The notes under the pieces were generated by a model, which made no database searches, was not told the origin of the DNA, and worked only from the letters and a program-made list of their open reading frames with translations. From Closterium sp. NIES-65 (lineage: Eukaryota > Streptophyta > Zygnematophyceae > Desmidiales > Closteriaceae), in the NCBI GenBank assembly GCA_948144175.1, contig CANXME010001298.1, positions 186,001 through 250,000 of the forward strand: 64,000 bases of DNA, read 5' to 3'. Positions 21,721-34,900 of this stretch are shown here, piece after piece. Position numbers and translations under genes: made by a program. The first letter of the stretch is position 1, and the number at the start of each line of letters is the position of its first letter.

Positions 21721-23314
21721 GCGTGCAGCCACGACTGTGCCTAGCACCTAAGCCGGCTGCTATCCTTCGACATGGGAGACCGCATTCACCTTGCAAGCCT
21801 CACGCAAGCGCCTGGACAAGCTGACGCACCAAATATGCGTAAGTATCAAAGAAATTGTCGCGCTAACGGCAGAACGTACGTCACCACAAAACGACATCGC
21901 ATGTGCACAACAAGTACAGACACAAACGCCAAGAGAAGTAGCACAACATGAGAGAGTGGGAAAACACCCGAGCACTACTAGTGATGGTCTCTCACGCAAC
22001 GACGTTCGCGACGACCACGTAACGACACGCCCTGGAGCAACAAATGCACATAGGAGTCAGGGTTGCGACATCATTTCAACGAATCGACGAGTTGGCACTT
22101 CCGTCACCAATGCCGCTCAAGCCGCATCGTCCGCCATGTGTTGACCCGATTCAATGGGGTGGTCCGACGGTTTAGGCGTTGCGCTTCACGATGAATGTAT
22201 TTTTCGACGTGAACTATGTCTCGTCGGATGCGGCAAAAATTCGCAACGCCGTGTTCCTACTGCAAGGACCTGCCATGGGTTGGTGGCGCGTCATCGTCAC
22301 GAAGCCAAGTAACTACAAGGCTCTACCACCAGAAGGTGGACCAAGTGGACCTTGTGTGCCATTTTATTCCGTGGAGGTAGCCCAATATCGCACGTGGGAC
22401 GCGTGGTGCACATGTCTACATCGATTTCCATGCGTCAGAACAGTCCACTCGGCCGATTGGTTGCGATGACATAACCCGCGAAAAGATTGGACGACGGGCA
22501 ACTGCACTATGCAATTCAACGGCAAAAACATCGCCCTACCTCTTCGGAGATCGTCTGAGCCTTTGTTGGTTTGGGTCAATGCCATCACGATGAAATGCAC
22601 CGTAGTGGCAGGAGCGGACATGTACGTAGTCGATGTCCATCAAGCTGAAGCAGCAGGCAAGCCAAGTGATTTGCAGTCGACATACCAAATGACCTGGTGG
22701 CACTACTGAAGCAATACGTCGGAATTTTTCCGGATGACCTACCAGAAGGACTTCCACCTCAGCAACCATACGACCACATCATAGAGTTAGAATCAGGAGC
22801 ACAACGGACATAACAAGGACAGTTTTGACTGAACCAACCCGAACTAGACGAACTGCCAAAACAGCGGAATTACCTCCTATCGCATAAATTCATTCACCTG
22901 TATCACCCTTCGCAACGCTTATACTGTTCATGTCGAAAAAATCACGGAATATTCTCATGTGCATTGACTACCATGCGTAAAACAGGGTTACGATCAAGTC
23001 ACGTTACCCCATCTCATGAGCCGACGAGCTCATCAACCAACTTCGCACAGCCCGCATCTTCACAAAATTCAACATTTCGCACCCGCCATGGTTCATTCGA
23101 ATACATCGTGATGCCTGAAAATGTTCGGATGACGATGAACGAGGTGTTCCGCCCACTGTTAATGAAGTGCGTTATCGTCTACGTGGACGACATAGTGATT
23201 TACAGCGCTGACAAGCACAACACTTATAGGACATTGAAAAACACTGATCGAGAACTGCCTTCTAACCAAAGCTTCTAAGTGGGAGTTCTTACAGGAGTTT
23301 TTAAGCCATGTAAT

Positions 23315-23445
23315 TGTCAAACTAATATAATGTTTAAGTTGTATAGGCTGTAGTAGGGTAGCCTATAAGGGGTACAACCCAATTAGGGTTATCACTTGTA
23401 CAAGCTTTCTTCTCAATGTTATCATTCTCATTCAATATTCTGACA
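23315..23445 (+). repeat. 5' LTR of element C
   Basis: TGTCAAACTAATATAATG to ATTCTGACA, followed by the primer site. Preceded by GTAAT. Confidence 0.88.
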
Positions 23446-24432
23446 TGGTTTCATAGCAGGTCCTGTTCCACGACCGTTTTTTGTTCTAGGGCCCACCGAA
23501 TAGTTCCCTGCCCATAGCGTGTTACCCTGCTCGTAGCGCCCTACCCTGCCCGTCGCGCTGCCCTGCCCTGCCTGCGCGCCGCCCTGCTGGCCGCGCGCTG
23601 CCTTCCCCTGCCCATCGCGCCGCCTTGCTGGCTTCGCGCTGCCCTGCCCTGCCCGCGCGCCGCCCTGCTGGCCGTGCGCTGCTCTGCCCTGCCCGTCGCG
23701 CCGCCCTGCTAGTCGCGCGCCGCCCTCCCCTGCCCGTCGCGCTGCCCTACTAGCGCCGCGCCACCCTGTCGTGCCCATCGCGCTGCCCACCCCTGCCCGT
23801 CGCGCTGCACTGCTAGCGCCGCGCTGCCCTGCCCTACTCGCGCGCCGCCCTGCTGGCCGCCGCATCGCCCTGCCCTGCCTGCGCGCTGCCCTGGTGGCCG
23901 CTGCATCGCCCTGCCCTGCCTGCACGCTGCCCTGCTGGCCGCCGCGCCGTCCTGCCATGCCCGCGCGCTGCCCTGCTGGTCGCCGCTCTGCCCTGCCCTG
24001 CCCGCTCGCCGCCTTGCTGGCCGCCGCCCTGCCCTGCCCTGCCCTGCCCGCGTGCTGCCCTGATGGCATCCGCCCTGCCCTACCCTGCCCGCACGACGCC
24101 CTGCTGGCCGCCGCCCTACCCCTGCTAGTTGCGCCGCCCTGCCCTGCCAACTGCGCCACCCTGCCCTACCGCCCTGCCTTGCCAGTTGCGCCGCCCTGCC
24201 CTAGCCGTGCGCCGCCCCGCCTTGTTCTGTGCGCTTCCCTAGCGCTTGTGCGCCGCCCTGCCCGTCGCGCCGTCCTTGCTTGCTGCTCTGCTGCTCGCGT
24301 GCCACCCTGCTCTGCCCACTATGGCTACTCTCAGCGTCCTCATATTCGATCATGAGGGCCGTCCGATCTAGTTCAATACGTGGCTCGATGACTTACAGCT
24401 GTTCCTACTAAGCGATTCTAGAGACGACGTTT

Positions 24433-24565
24433 TTGAGAAGATATGAACGCGAATAAATGCAGTATGAAAGAAGAGAGTACAAGTACTAACCCTTATTGGG
24501 TTCTACCCCCTATGGGATGACCCACTATAGCCTAAACAAGATGTATAAGCTACAATATTCTGACA
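24433..24565 (-). repeat. 3' LTR of element D
   Basis: Plus strand reads TGAGAAGATATGAAC to ATTCTGACA. GTTTT precedes it, and the complement of the family polypurine tract follows. Confidence 0.9.
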
Positions 24566-27500
24566 CAGCCCCATAGGCAAAGTGGGGGAGAACAAGGGGT
24601 CACAAGACCAGTCAAGCAAAGCAAAGCAAAGCAAGCTCAAGGTGGATCACAACGTCACCACACAGTCCGAGCACAATTTTAGGGCCACAGGGCCAGTTCA
24701 CATGCAGGAGTATAGATATATAAAAGCTAGACAAGCAAGAGCAGGTATAAATATAGGCAACAGTACAAGCAGCATCAAGAGGTGAGCAAGTGAGGCAAGA
24801 CAGGCACAAGACCCAGCTGCGTACAGAAGCGCTGATGATCACAAGGCGCAAGTGCCTTGGTGAAGACATCAGCAGTCTTGGCCTCAGAGGCCACGTAGGC
24901 AAGCCGCAACTGACCACGCTGCTGTAGCTCACGAGCAAGGAAGTAGCAAAGAGCAATGTGCTTTGTTCTGTGCTCCAGTCTCTGCTCTCGACACAAGGCC
25001 AGCATGGCCTTGTTGTCTACGTACAGGACTGGAGGAGAACGAGGCTACTCTCCAAGGTCGGTCAGCAGGTAGGTGAGCCAGCGAAGCTCCTGTGCAGCCA
25101 TAGCCCCGGCGTAGATCTCAGCCTCACAACAGGAGCCGAGAACAGAAGACGAGCGAGTAGCCCGCCACAAAACAGAGCCGGAACAAAGGCTGAAGGTGTA
25201 ACCCTGTGACGACCGCTGCGTGGCCTGGTCGTCAGCCCAAGAAGCGTCCGCGTGCGCAGTGAGGACCACTGGACTCCGCCCTCCAAGCACTAGCCCCATG
25301 CCCGACGTACTGCACAAGTAGCGCAACACCCTCTTCGCTGCAGCCATGTGCTCTGGTCGGTGTCTCCCAGGAGAAACATAGCGTGCAAGAATGCTAAGAG
25401 GGTATGCAAGGTCAGGTCGAGTGCAGGTCATCAGGTACATGAGGCAGCCAACAAGCTCTGGGTACGGGCCACTCGACTCTACGGACTCATCCAAAGGCAG
25501 AGCTAAGAGCGAGTGGCGAGTAGGCAGAGGAGTGGCCTGAGGCGAGGAGTACGTGAAGTCGAAGCGCTGAAGGACCTGCTGCACCATGTGTGACTGAGTG
25601 AGGGTAATGGTGCGGCGTGCTTTGTCCCGGGTGATCTGCAAGCCAAGGTAGCTGCGCAGCTCACCCAGGTCAGAGCACGTGTGTCTCTTCTGCAGCTCGG
25701 ACTTTACGTAGGCGAGTCCAGCAGTGTCAGCTATGGCAAAGACCAAGTCGTCGACGTACACGAGGATGTAGAACGGCGGCAGAGTGGTGTCGGTGCGCAG
25801 AAACAGTGACGAGTCGGCAGTAGAAGGAGCAAACCCAAGAGCCGCAAGCGTAGTTCTCAGTGTGTCGTGCCACTCACGTGGCGCCTGGCGGAGACCGTAG
25901 ACTGGACGCCGGAGACTCCACTGGGTACCAGGAGGGAAAGACCCAGTGAAGCCAGGTGGGCGGCGCAGCCAGATCTCCTCGTGCAAGCTACCCTGCAAGA
26001 AAGCAGTGCTGAAGTCGAGAGAGTGCAGCTCGTAGTCACGGTGAGCAGCAACGTGCAGGAGTACCCAAAGAGTGGTCATCTTCGGGGTCGGGGAGAAGGT
26101 CTGAAAGTAGTCAACTCCCTGTCGCTGACAGAAGCCACGAGCCACGTAACGCGCCTTGAAGACAGGCGGAGAACCCGGCGGCCGCTTCACCCTGAAGATC
26201 CACATGCCACTGACGATGTTCGCCCCAGGAGGGGGGACATCGTCAACGTAGGTGCCTGTGGACTTCCAGGAAGCCATCTCTGCATCCATAGCTGCCTGCC
26301 ACTGAGAAGAGTAGGGACCCTCTATCGCATCCGCGTAAGAGCACGGAGTCCGGATGTCAAGTGCATCCGGGTCTCCCTCACGGGTAAGCAGTACGGACAC
26401 GAGATGAGGTGAAGCAGTTGCCAGACACTGGAACTCCTCCTGCTTGTCCTCAAGGACGTCCGTGCTAAGAGCACACTCACCCCTGACGGACGGAGGACAG
26501 ACAGACTCAGACTCAGCGACAAGAATAGCAGCGTAGTCTAGACGACAGCGAGCAGCAAAGTCGACGAGCTCAGCAACTAGGGTAGACGCTGGAGTGGACT
26601 CAAAGGAAGGGTCAGTGACAACAGTAGCAAGGAGACGCGTGACAGTAGGACTGGCAGTACGAAGAGAGTCCGACTCTGGGTCGGCAAGAGCAGGAAGAGA
26701 AGACTCATGAGGAGAAGGCTAAGGGGCACACAGAGGAGCAGTGGACGGACGCAGAGACATCTGGTGCGTGCCACGGACAGGAGGAGGACGCTCACGCGAA
26801 CCACGACCACTAGTGCGAGCAGCATGGACGGGTGACGTAGGGCGAGACGCAGGCTCACGACGCTCAGCAAGACCTCCAGTAGGACCAGTGTAGGGAGAAG
26901 GAGCAGGCAAAGGGGAGGCCGGCTGTAACTGCAACTGTGACGGGAGAGGCTGTGGACACTCTAAGGGAGGAGGAGGACCAGTAGAAGGCGGAAGACCAAG
27001 AACCTGCTACAGGAGCGGAACAAAGCACGATCGAGGCCGCGCGGCGACTCCAGACACAGCAGGGACAGCAATATTACCCTCAGCGGCAGCACCAGCACTA
27101 GCAGCACCTCCAGCTCCAGTACCTCTAGTAGCACCAAGAACATCCCCGGCGGGACCGCCAACAGTAGTCTCAGCGCCAACACCCTCAGCAGCACCAGCTC
27201 CAGTCAAACTCGCAGGCCCAGCAGCTCCAGTACGCCCAGTACGAGCACCTCCGGGACCCGCGACAACAGCACCCTCAGTAGTCAAAGAATCTCCAGCTCC
27301 AGCAGCATGCCTCCAGCGCCTGGCAAACCACTCGCGCAGCTCCTGTGGAGAGAGTGGCTCCCGCAGAGACGAAGCACCCGGAGAACCTCTAGGCGTAGCA
27401 CCCGCAGGCACAGCACCCCCAGGCTCAGCACCCCCAGGCGTAGCACCCCCAGGCTCAGCTCACCAGGCAAAGCACCCCCAGTCTCAGCACCCCCAGGCTC

Positions 27501-30500
27501 AGCACCCCGAGGCTCAGCACCCCCATTCTCAGCACCCCCAGGCTCATCACCCCCAGTCTCAGCACCCCCAGGCTCAGCACCCTCAGCAGCACCAGAGTCA
27601 CCAGTAACCTCGACAGGCTCGACTGCGTCTACCTAGGACACACCTGAAGGGGCAGGACCCTGAGGGGGGAGGGGGTCAACCAGGGGGGGACCTGGTACAA
27701 GAAAGAGCGGGGGGGGGGGGGAGGGACGGAGTGCGGTAGGGGAAGAGGCGGTAGTAGGGAACCGACTCGTTAAACGTGACGTCCTGGGAGGACAGAACAC
27801 GGCGAGAGGTGGGGTGGTAGAACTGCCACCCAGGCGCGTCAGGGGGGAACCCTAGGAAGACGCAAGGAGCAGCACGAGGGGACAGCTTGTCCGCAGACAA
27901 GTCGCGGACAAATGCCCGAGATCCCTAGACCCGGAACGCCGACGCATCGCCAACCTTCCCCGTCCACAGCAAGGCTGGGGAGGTCTCCGGCCTGGAGACC
28001 CTGGGGTGAAGGTTGATCTGATGCGCCGCGTACCTGACCGCAAACGGCCACAGAAAATGGGGGGCAGCCGCATGCATCATAGACGTACGAGCGACGTCCA
28101 TGACCATGCCAATGCGGCGCTCAGCAATCCCATGTTGCTGCGGGAAGTCCGGAAGCGTGAAGGTCTGACGGATGCCTCGCACGCGGCAGTTAGCTCCCAG
28201 AAGGCCAGAGGAGAACTCTCCGCCTCTGTTCAAGTGCAGACGTAGAACAGGAAAGTCCGTGCCAAAGCTCTGCCTGAGCTGGAGACGAGCTGCGCGGATC
28301 CAGTCGATCAGCACCTCAGTGACATCACCCTTGGTGCGCAAGGGGAAGACTGCGGTGTAACGCGAGTAGTCGTCAACCACCAGCAGGAAGTAGTGCTCGT
28401 GACCCTGTCCCCGGACGCGGGCTGGGCCCCACACGTCCATGTGAAGCGTCTGCAGCGGGGCCTCTGTCGGAGGAAACTGGGAGGAGTGAGGGGCAGCCTG
28501 CTGGCGCCCCTCGACACAGGGGACACAGGTAGGGCCAGGGCCCTGAGGAAGGGGAGGGAGGCACCGGGGAAGACCAGAAACAAGAAGACGGGAGGCCATG
28601 CCTCTGAGCCGAAGCAGAGAGGGGTGACCAAGGCGGTGGTGCCAGAGGAGATTCTCGTGAGACAGGAGACGACACGAACAGGGGGCACACTCAGGACCAG
28701 ACCTGGACGCTGCAGCAAACACCTGACCCGACGCAGCTGCCCTACCAGACTCAGCAATTGGAGGAGACACAGTGGTCAGTGTGTACAGGCTCGACCCCGG
28801 CTGACGGGTAAACGTAGCCAGGTGTCGGCCTGTGCTAGCCTCTGTGCAGTGCGTCACCCGCTGACGCGCAGGAGTGAACTGGTGTACTCCCCCATCCTGT
28901 AGGGCAGCACCACTCACCAGGTTCGTAGAGAACGAGGGGAGGTAGAGACCAGACAGGGTGCCAGAGGGAGCCGCCGGACACAGGAGGACTGTGGAGAAGT
29001 GAGACAGGACAGGACCCCTAGAGGGGTCAGCCAGAGTCACCGCAACCGGCCGACTAAGCGGCGTGAGGGTGGTGCGGTCACGAAAGAAGGAGCGAGAAGC
29101 CCCAGAGTCAAGGGTGAAGGTGAGGGAGGCCGAAGCCGACGTAATACCTGAGAGCGCAGACTCACCAGTACCTGAGGACGCAAACGCACTAGCACCTAGA
29201 GCAGCAGCCTCGCAAGCACCTAGGGCAGCAGTCACACCAGCACCTAGAGCAGCAGTCTCAATGCCCGGATCGGGCGAGAAACACCGGTAACAGTCACCCC
29301 CATCACTAATAGACACAGCATACATGGCAGAGAGAATAGCATCAAAATCAAGATCATAGATGGCAACACCCGCCCTAGACAGCTCGCCCCAGCGAGAGAT
29401 CTCTGTGGCCTCCGGGAACTGGTGACGCCACGCGTCTGTCAGGCGGCCAAAGCAGCGCTGGGTGGGGTGCGCACCCCCACACTGCTCACCCGCACGGTCG
29501 CCGGTGCGCAGGACGTAGGTGCACAGACCAAAACCCCCACCCCGCTGGCGTGCAGTGTACCACTCACGGAGCTGCTGAGGGGATAGGGTCTCACGACCGC
29601 GCTACTGCTGCTGACGTGGACCATCACCGGAGCCACTCCTCTGCGTAGACCCGCGATCAGCTCCACCGCCACCCCCGCCGCCTCCTCCGCCTCCGCCGCC
29701 TCCGCTACTACCGCCGCCTCCGCCGCCTCCTCCATCGCCGCCACCTCCGCCACCTCCGCTCCCACCGCCACCGCCGCCGCCGCCTCCGCCTCCACTGCCG
29801 CCACCGACACCTCCACCCCCACCTCCACTCCCACCACCACCCCCACTCCCCCCTCCGCCTCTACCTCCACCTCCACCGCCCCCGCTCGCTCCTCCAGCGC
29901 CCCTTCCCCCCTTGCCCTTGCCAGAGTGGCGTCTCCCACTAGGGGCAGACGCCGCACCGACCGACTCAAGACCAAGGAGGTCGGCCACAGCAGCAGAGGC
30001 AGCAGAGGGCAGAAGGGGGGAGGGGGAACACCCCTCAAAGATGGGGGTGCGCGGGTCACCACGAGAGGCCCCTACAGCGACTATGCTCTTCTCGGCCGCT
30101 AGGAGGGAATTCTCGAGGAGGCTTACAGTGAGAGTGGTGGGACAGACTGAGAGGAAGTGGTCCCTGACTACACGAAGTAAGTCAGGGAGACGAGTGACTA
30201 TGTAGTAGAGAGTGATGTACATGGGGGGGGGGGGGTTCTTGGCGCAGAAGTCAGCAGGAAGCGCAGCGCGGTAGCGAGTGTCACTAGTGCGGAGGTGCGT
30301 AATGAGGTCAGCTACTGTGGGAAAGGCAGCAAGGTCAGGGAAGAGGTACGGTAGCATGAGACGGCTCAGTGAAGCAGTGGCAGGGGAGGAGTAGCGCGCA
30401 ACTACAGTGTCGTACAAGGTCTGAGCACTCTTGTACTGACTAAAGTACGCACGCTCAGAGGTAGGGAGGTGGCGACGCACAGCAAGACGTGCAGCAGCAT

Positions 30501-30959
30501 CGCGCGTGGCCCACTGTGAGCGAATAGTGGCGTCAGCATCAACAGCAGGAGCAGGAGAGGCACCAGAGGTGAGGTCAAAGAGGGAGAGACCGTCTGCCCT
30601 ATCGCACTGTAAGAACAGCTGCAGGTCATCTAACCAGACGTCAAAGTCAATGGCTCGACCCTCGGCGTAAAAAACGAGGAGACTAGGAGTAGCCATGACA
30701 GCAGTAGACTAATAGTGCGAACTGTAGAGCAGTGACAGTGGCGCTGCGCTCACCAGATAGGGCGGGTCGGGCAGCTTGGGCGGCTCGGCAGTAACTACGG
30801 CTCGGCAGCACCCGCGGCTCCGCTCCTCAGCTACTCAGGCGGCCTCAGCGGCTCGGGCGGCTCGGGCGGCTCGGGCGGCTCGGGCGGCTCGGGCTGTTGA
30901 GCGGCGTGGGTGGCTCGGCTGGGGCCGTAGGTAGGGCGTCAGGGCCGGAGCCGGGGCGC

Positions 30960-31470
30960 AGTTAGGGCGACGGGGCCGGGTCGAAGGTAGGGCGACGGGG
31001 CCAGGGCCGGGCCGTAGATAGGGCGACGGGGTCGGGTCGACGGTAGGGCGACGGGGCCGGTGCGCAGGTAGGGCGACGGGGCCGGGGTCGGAGCCGCAAG
31101 TAGGGCGACGGGGCCGGGGCTGGAGCCGCAGGTAGGGCGACGGGGCCGGGTCGACGGTAGGGCGACGGGGCCGGTGCGCAGGGAGGGCGACGGGGCCGGG
31201 GCCGGAGCCGCAGGTAGGGCAACGGGGCCGGAGTTACGGGTAGGGCGACGGGGCCGGGGCCGCAGGTAGGGTGACGGGGCCGGGGTCGCAGGTAGGGTGA
31301 CGGGGCCGGGGTCGCAGGTAGGGTGACGGGGCCGGGGCCGCAGGTAGGGCGACGGGGCCGGGGCGCAGGTAGGGCGACGGGGCCGGGATCGCAGGTAGGG
31401 CGACGGGGCCAACGCGTAGGCAGGGCGACGGGGCCGACGCGTAGGCAGGGCGACGGACACCCCCACAACC
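30960..31470 (-). repeat. 26-bp minisatellite in the leader of element D
   Basis: Plus-strand unit near GGTAGGGCGACGGGGCCGGG plus GTCGCA, with spacer variants, repeats about 20 times between the primer site and Gag. Confidence 0.8.
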
Positions 31471-31857
31471 ACCACCCCCACACCCTAAGTGTGCGGTAAG
31501 CGCGCTGAGGTGTGCGCGAAGCGTGCACAAGCCTGCGGGAAGCGAACTCGGGTGTGCGGAAAGTGAACTCAGGTGGGCGGGAAGGGGGGGCCGCAGGGCG
31601 ACGCGCGGGTCGACGGGGACGGGCGCACGGGTCCTCGGGGGCAGCGCGCGGGTCGACGGGGCCGCCGCGAAGAGCGACGGGGAGCCGCGCGCGGGTCGAC
31701 GGGGCCGCCGCGAAGGGCGACGGGGAGCCGCTAGGGCGACTCGAAGAAGTAAGTGAAGGGAGCGCGACTCAGGGAGAGCGCGCTCCGGGCAGTAAAATAT
31801 ATGTTCGAATTGGTGGGCCCTAGGCACAGTTCCCACTAGGGAACCTGCTCGATACCA

Positions 31858-31989
31858 TGAGAAGATATGAACGAGAATAAATGCAGTATGAAAGAAGAGA
31901 GTACAAGTACTAACCCTAATTGGGTTGTACCCCCTATGGGATGCCCCACTATAGCCTACACAAAATGTATAAGCTACAATATTCTGACA
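31858..31989 (-). repeat. 5' LTR of element D
   Basis: Same termini as 24433-24565. The primer site lies to its left (minus strand TGGTATCGAGCAGG) and GTTTT to its right. Confidence 0.9.
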
Positions 31990-34900
31990 GTTTTGTTGTT
32001 TGACCACACGTCTGGAGCCTCTCTTGCCCCTCTTGACACAGCTGACAGTGCGACCCGCTCACAGTGGCTTACCCGTGACGGTGCTGCTCGCCTAGCCGTT
32101 CGCAACCATCTACCGTTAGCCGAACGCGCTCACTTGGCCAGCACAAGACTGCTAAAGCCGTGTACAACGCTGTAGTCGCTCTCTACTCCTCCCCTGCCAT
32201 TGCTGCTCTCGGCATCCTTATACTGCCCTACCTTTTTTCCAGATCTGTCCGTCTTTGCCACAGTCGACGACCTAGTCACCCACCTTCGCACTAGTGATGC
32301 TCGCTACCGCGTCGCGCTTCTCACCGAGTTTCTCGACAAGAACCCTCCCCCCATGTACATCGCTCTCTACTTCATCGTCACCCGCCTCCCTGGATCTCTT
32401 AGCACAGTCAGGGACCTCTTTCGCGACATGGACCCCACAGACCTCATTGTCGACCTGCTCGAGAAGCACCTCCTTGCAGATGAGGCTAGCATGGTTGCTG
32501 TAGGTGCTGCTCGTGGCACTCCTCGCACTCCCTTCTTCGAGGGGTGTTCCCCCTCCCCCCTCGCCTCTCCTACGCTTCTGCTGTTGCTGTTGACTTCCTC
32601 GTGCTGAGGAGGTCGGGGCTTCGTCTGCTCCTAGTAGGAGGCGCCGCAACGACAGGGGCAAGGGAGGCAAGGAAGGTGGGGGTGGCAGCGGTGGAGGCGG
32701 TGGTGGAGGCAGTGGAGGCGGTGGAGGTGGCGGTGGTGGTGGAGGGAGTGGTGGTGGGAGTGGAGGAGTTGGTGGCGGCGGTGGTGGAGGCAGTGGGAGT
32801 GGTGGCGGCGAGAGTGGTGGTGGCAGTGGGAGTGATGGCGGCGGCAATGGTGGCGGTCGGGGTGGAACCGGTCAGACGGGAGGTTATGGCGGTGGTCAGA
32901 GGCAGCAGCAGCAGCGTCCGCATGAGACCCCTACGCCCCAAGAGCTTCGTGAGTGGTTTGCTCTGCGTGGGACGTCTGGGGGTAGTGTTCGCTGCCAGTA
33001 CTTCATTCGCACAGGTGACCGCGCTGGTTTGACATGCGGGGAGGTTGGTCACACACAGTCCCGCTGCTTCTCCCGTCTTGAGAGTGTGAGGGACCTGCCG
33101 CACCATGTGTGACTGGCACACTGCCCGTGCCTGGCACGCAGAGTTTTCCGACGCGATTGAGCTCCCCCGCTGGCTAGAGCTGCTTAGGCAGGGTGTGGAT
33201 ATCTTTGCTATTGACAATGACACTATCCTTGCTGCCATGTATGCTTTGAGTGTAAGTGCTAAGGGTGACTGTTACCTGTATGTGCCGCCCGACCCAGGTA
33301 TAGAAGCTACTGCTCTAGGTGCTAGTGAGTCTTCTCTCCCTGGTATTGCGCCTGCTAAGGCCTTGCACACCTTCACGCTTGAGTCAGGTGCTTCTCGCTG
33401 TTTCTTTCGCGATCGTACCACAGTCACACCACTCACTGCACCTGCTGCAGTCAGACTGGCTGACCCCTCAGGGGGCCCAGTTTTTGCACGTTCCTCCACT
33501 GTTCTCCCGTGTCCGGCGGTTCCGTCCGGCTCACTCTCATGTCTTCACCTCCCCTCATTCTCTATAAACTTGGTGAGTGCCGCTGCCCTCCAGGATGCGA
33601 TGGTGACTACCACCACTCCTAGGGATCAGCGTGTGTCGATCTGTATGTGTACACGGACGGGCTGTCACCTGGCCACGTTCACCCGTCGGCCTGGGTCGAG
33701 TATGTACACACTGACTATTGAGCCTCCTCGGGTAGTTGCGTTTGCGTCCGCGTCAGGTCAGCTAGCAGCCCCCTGTTTGTGTCACCTCATGTCTCACCAG
33801 ACTCTCCTTTGGCACCACCGCCTTGGTCACCCCTCCTTGCCATGCCTCCGTGGAATGCACTTCCGCCTCCTTATCTATGGTCTTCCCAGGTCTCTGCCTC
33901 CCCTCCCACCCTCGCATGCCCCTCCCTGCCTTCCTTGTGTCGAGGGGCGGCAGCGCGCCGCTCCTCACTCCTCGTTTACCCCGACGACCGATACCCTGCA
34001 GACTCTCCACATGGACGTGTGGGGCCCAGCTCGCGTCCGTGGACAGGGCCGCGAGCGATACTTTCTGCTGGTTGTTGACGACTACTCGCGTTACACTACG
34101 GCCTTTCCCTTGCGCAGCAAGGGGGAGGTCCCTGATGTTTTGATCCCTTGGATCCGCGATGTCCGTCTCCAGCTCCGCGAGCGGTTCCGCGAGGACCTTC
34201 CTGTCCTGCGTCTGTACTCTGACAGAGGTGGTGAGTTCGCATTCGACCTCTTGCGGGACTTTTGTCATGGGGAGAGCATTCGCTAGTCGTTCACGCTTCC
34301 GGCCTCTCCGCAGTAGAATGGGGTTGCTAAGCGCCGCATTGGCTTAGTCATGGAGGTCGCTCGTACCTCCATGATCCATGCGGCTGCTCCCCATTTTCTA
34401 TGGCCGTTTGCGGTCCCGTACGCTGCGCATCAGCTCTACCTCTGGCCCCGTGTCTCCTTGCCGGAGACCTCGCCTACACTGTGTTGGACGGGGGTCGTTG
34501 GCGATGCACCGGTGTTCCGGGTCTGGGGTTCTCGTGCCTTGGTCCGCGATACTTCCACGGACAATCTCTCCTCCCGTGCCATTCCCTGTGTCTTCCTTGG
34601 CTTTCCCCCTGACGCGCCTGGCTGGCAGTTTTACCACCTCACCATGCACCGTGTCCTGCCCTCTCAGGATGCCACGTTTGACGAGTTGGTTCCCTTTTAC
34701 CGTCTCTTCCCCTACCGCACTACCCCTCTCCCCCCCCTGCCGCTCCTCCTCGCACCAGGTCCCCCTCCGGTAGACCCCCTCTCCCCTCAGGGTCCCGCAC
34801 AATCACGTGTGTCTCAGGTAGACCCCCTCCCTTTGGCAAAGCCTTTCGAGGTCGTTGTCGATTCTGGTGCTGCTGGGGGTGGTGCTGCTAGGGGTACTGC

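Larger units (their letters stand above)
24433..31989 (-). mobile_element. Element D: Ty1/Copia fossil in element C (minus strand)
   Basis: LTRs of 132-133 bp (5' at 31858-31989, 3' at 24433-24565) with perfect GTTTT duplications on both sides. On the minus strand: primer site next to 31857, minisatellite leader (about 31840-30720), Gag with a long Gly tract (30696 to about 29600), zinc motif (about 29570-29450), protease (about 29130), integrase (about 28700-27700), repeat linker (about 27650-26950), RT with YVDDLVFA and RNase H (26400 to about 24790), polypurine tract beside the 3' LTR. It is broken, with perhaps six to ten breaks; RT/RNase H is the best kept part. LTRs differ at about 6 of 132 positions. 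Confidence 0.92.

Noticed and set aside
23428-24159. Gly/Ala/Arg-rich minus-strand reading frame
   Set aside because: It is an artefact of the GC-rich repeat leader of element C, antisense to the element.
31234-32007. Long Pro/Arg-rich minus-strand reading frame
   Set aside because: It runs through the GC-rich minisatellite leader of element D and across its LTR; it has no family resemblance.
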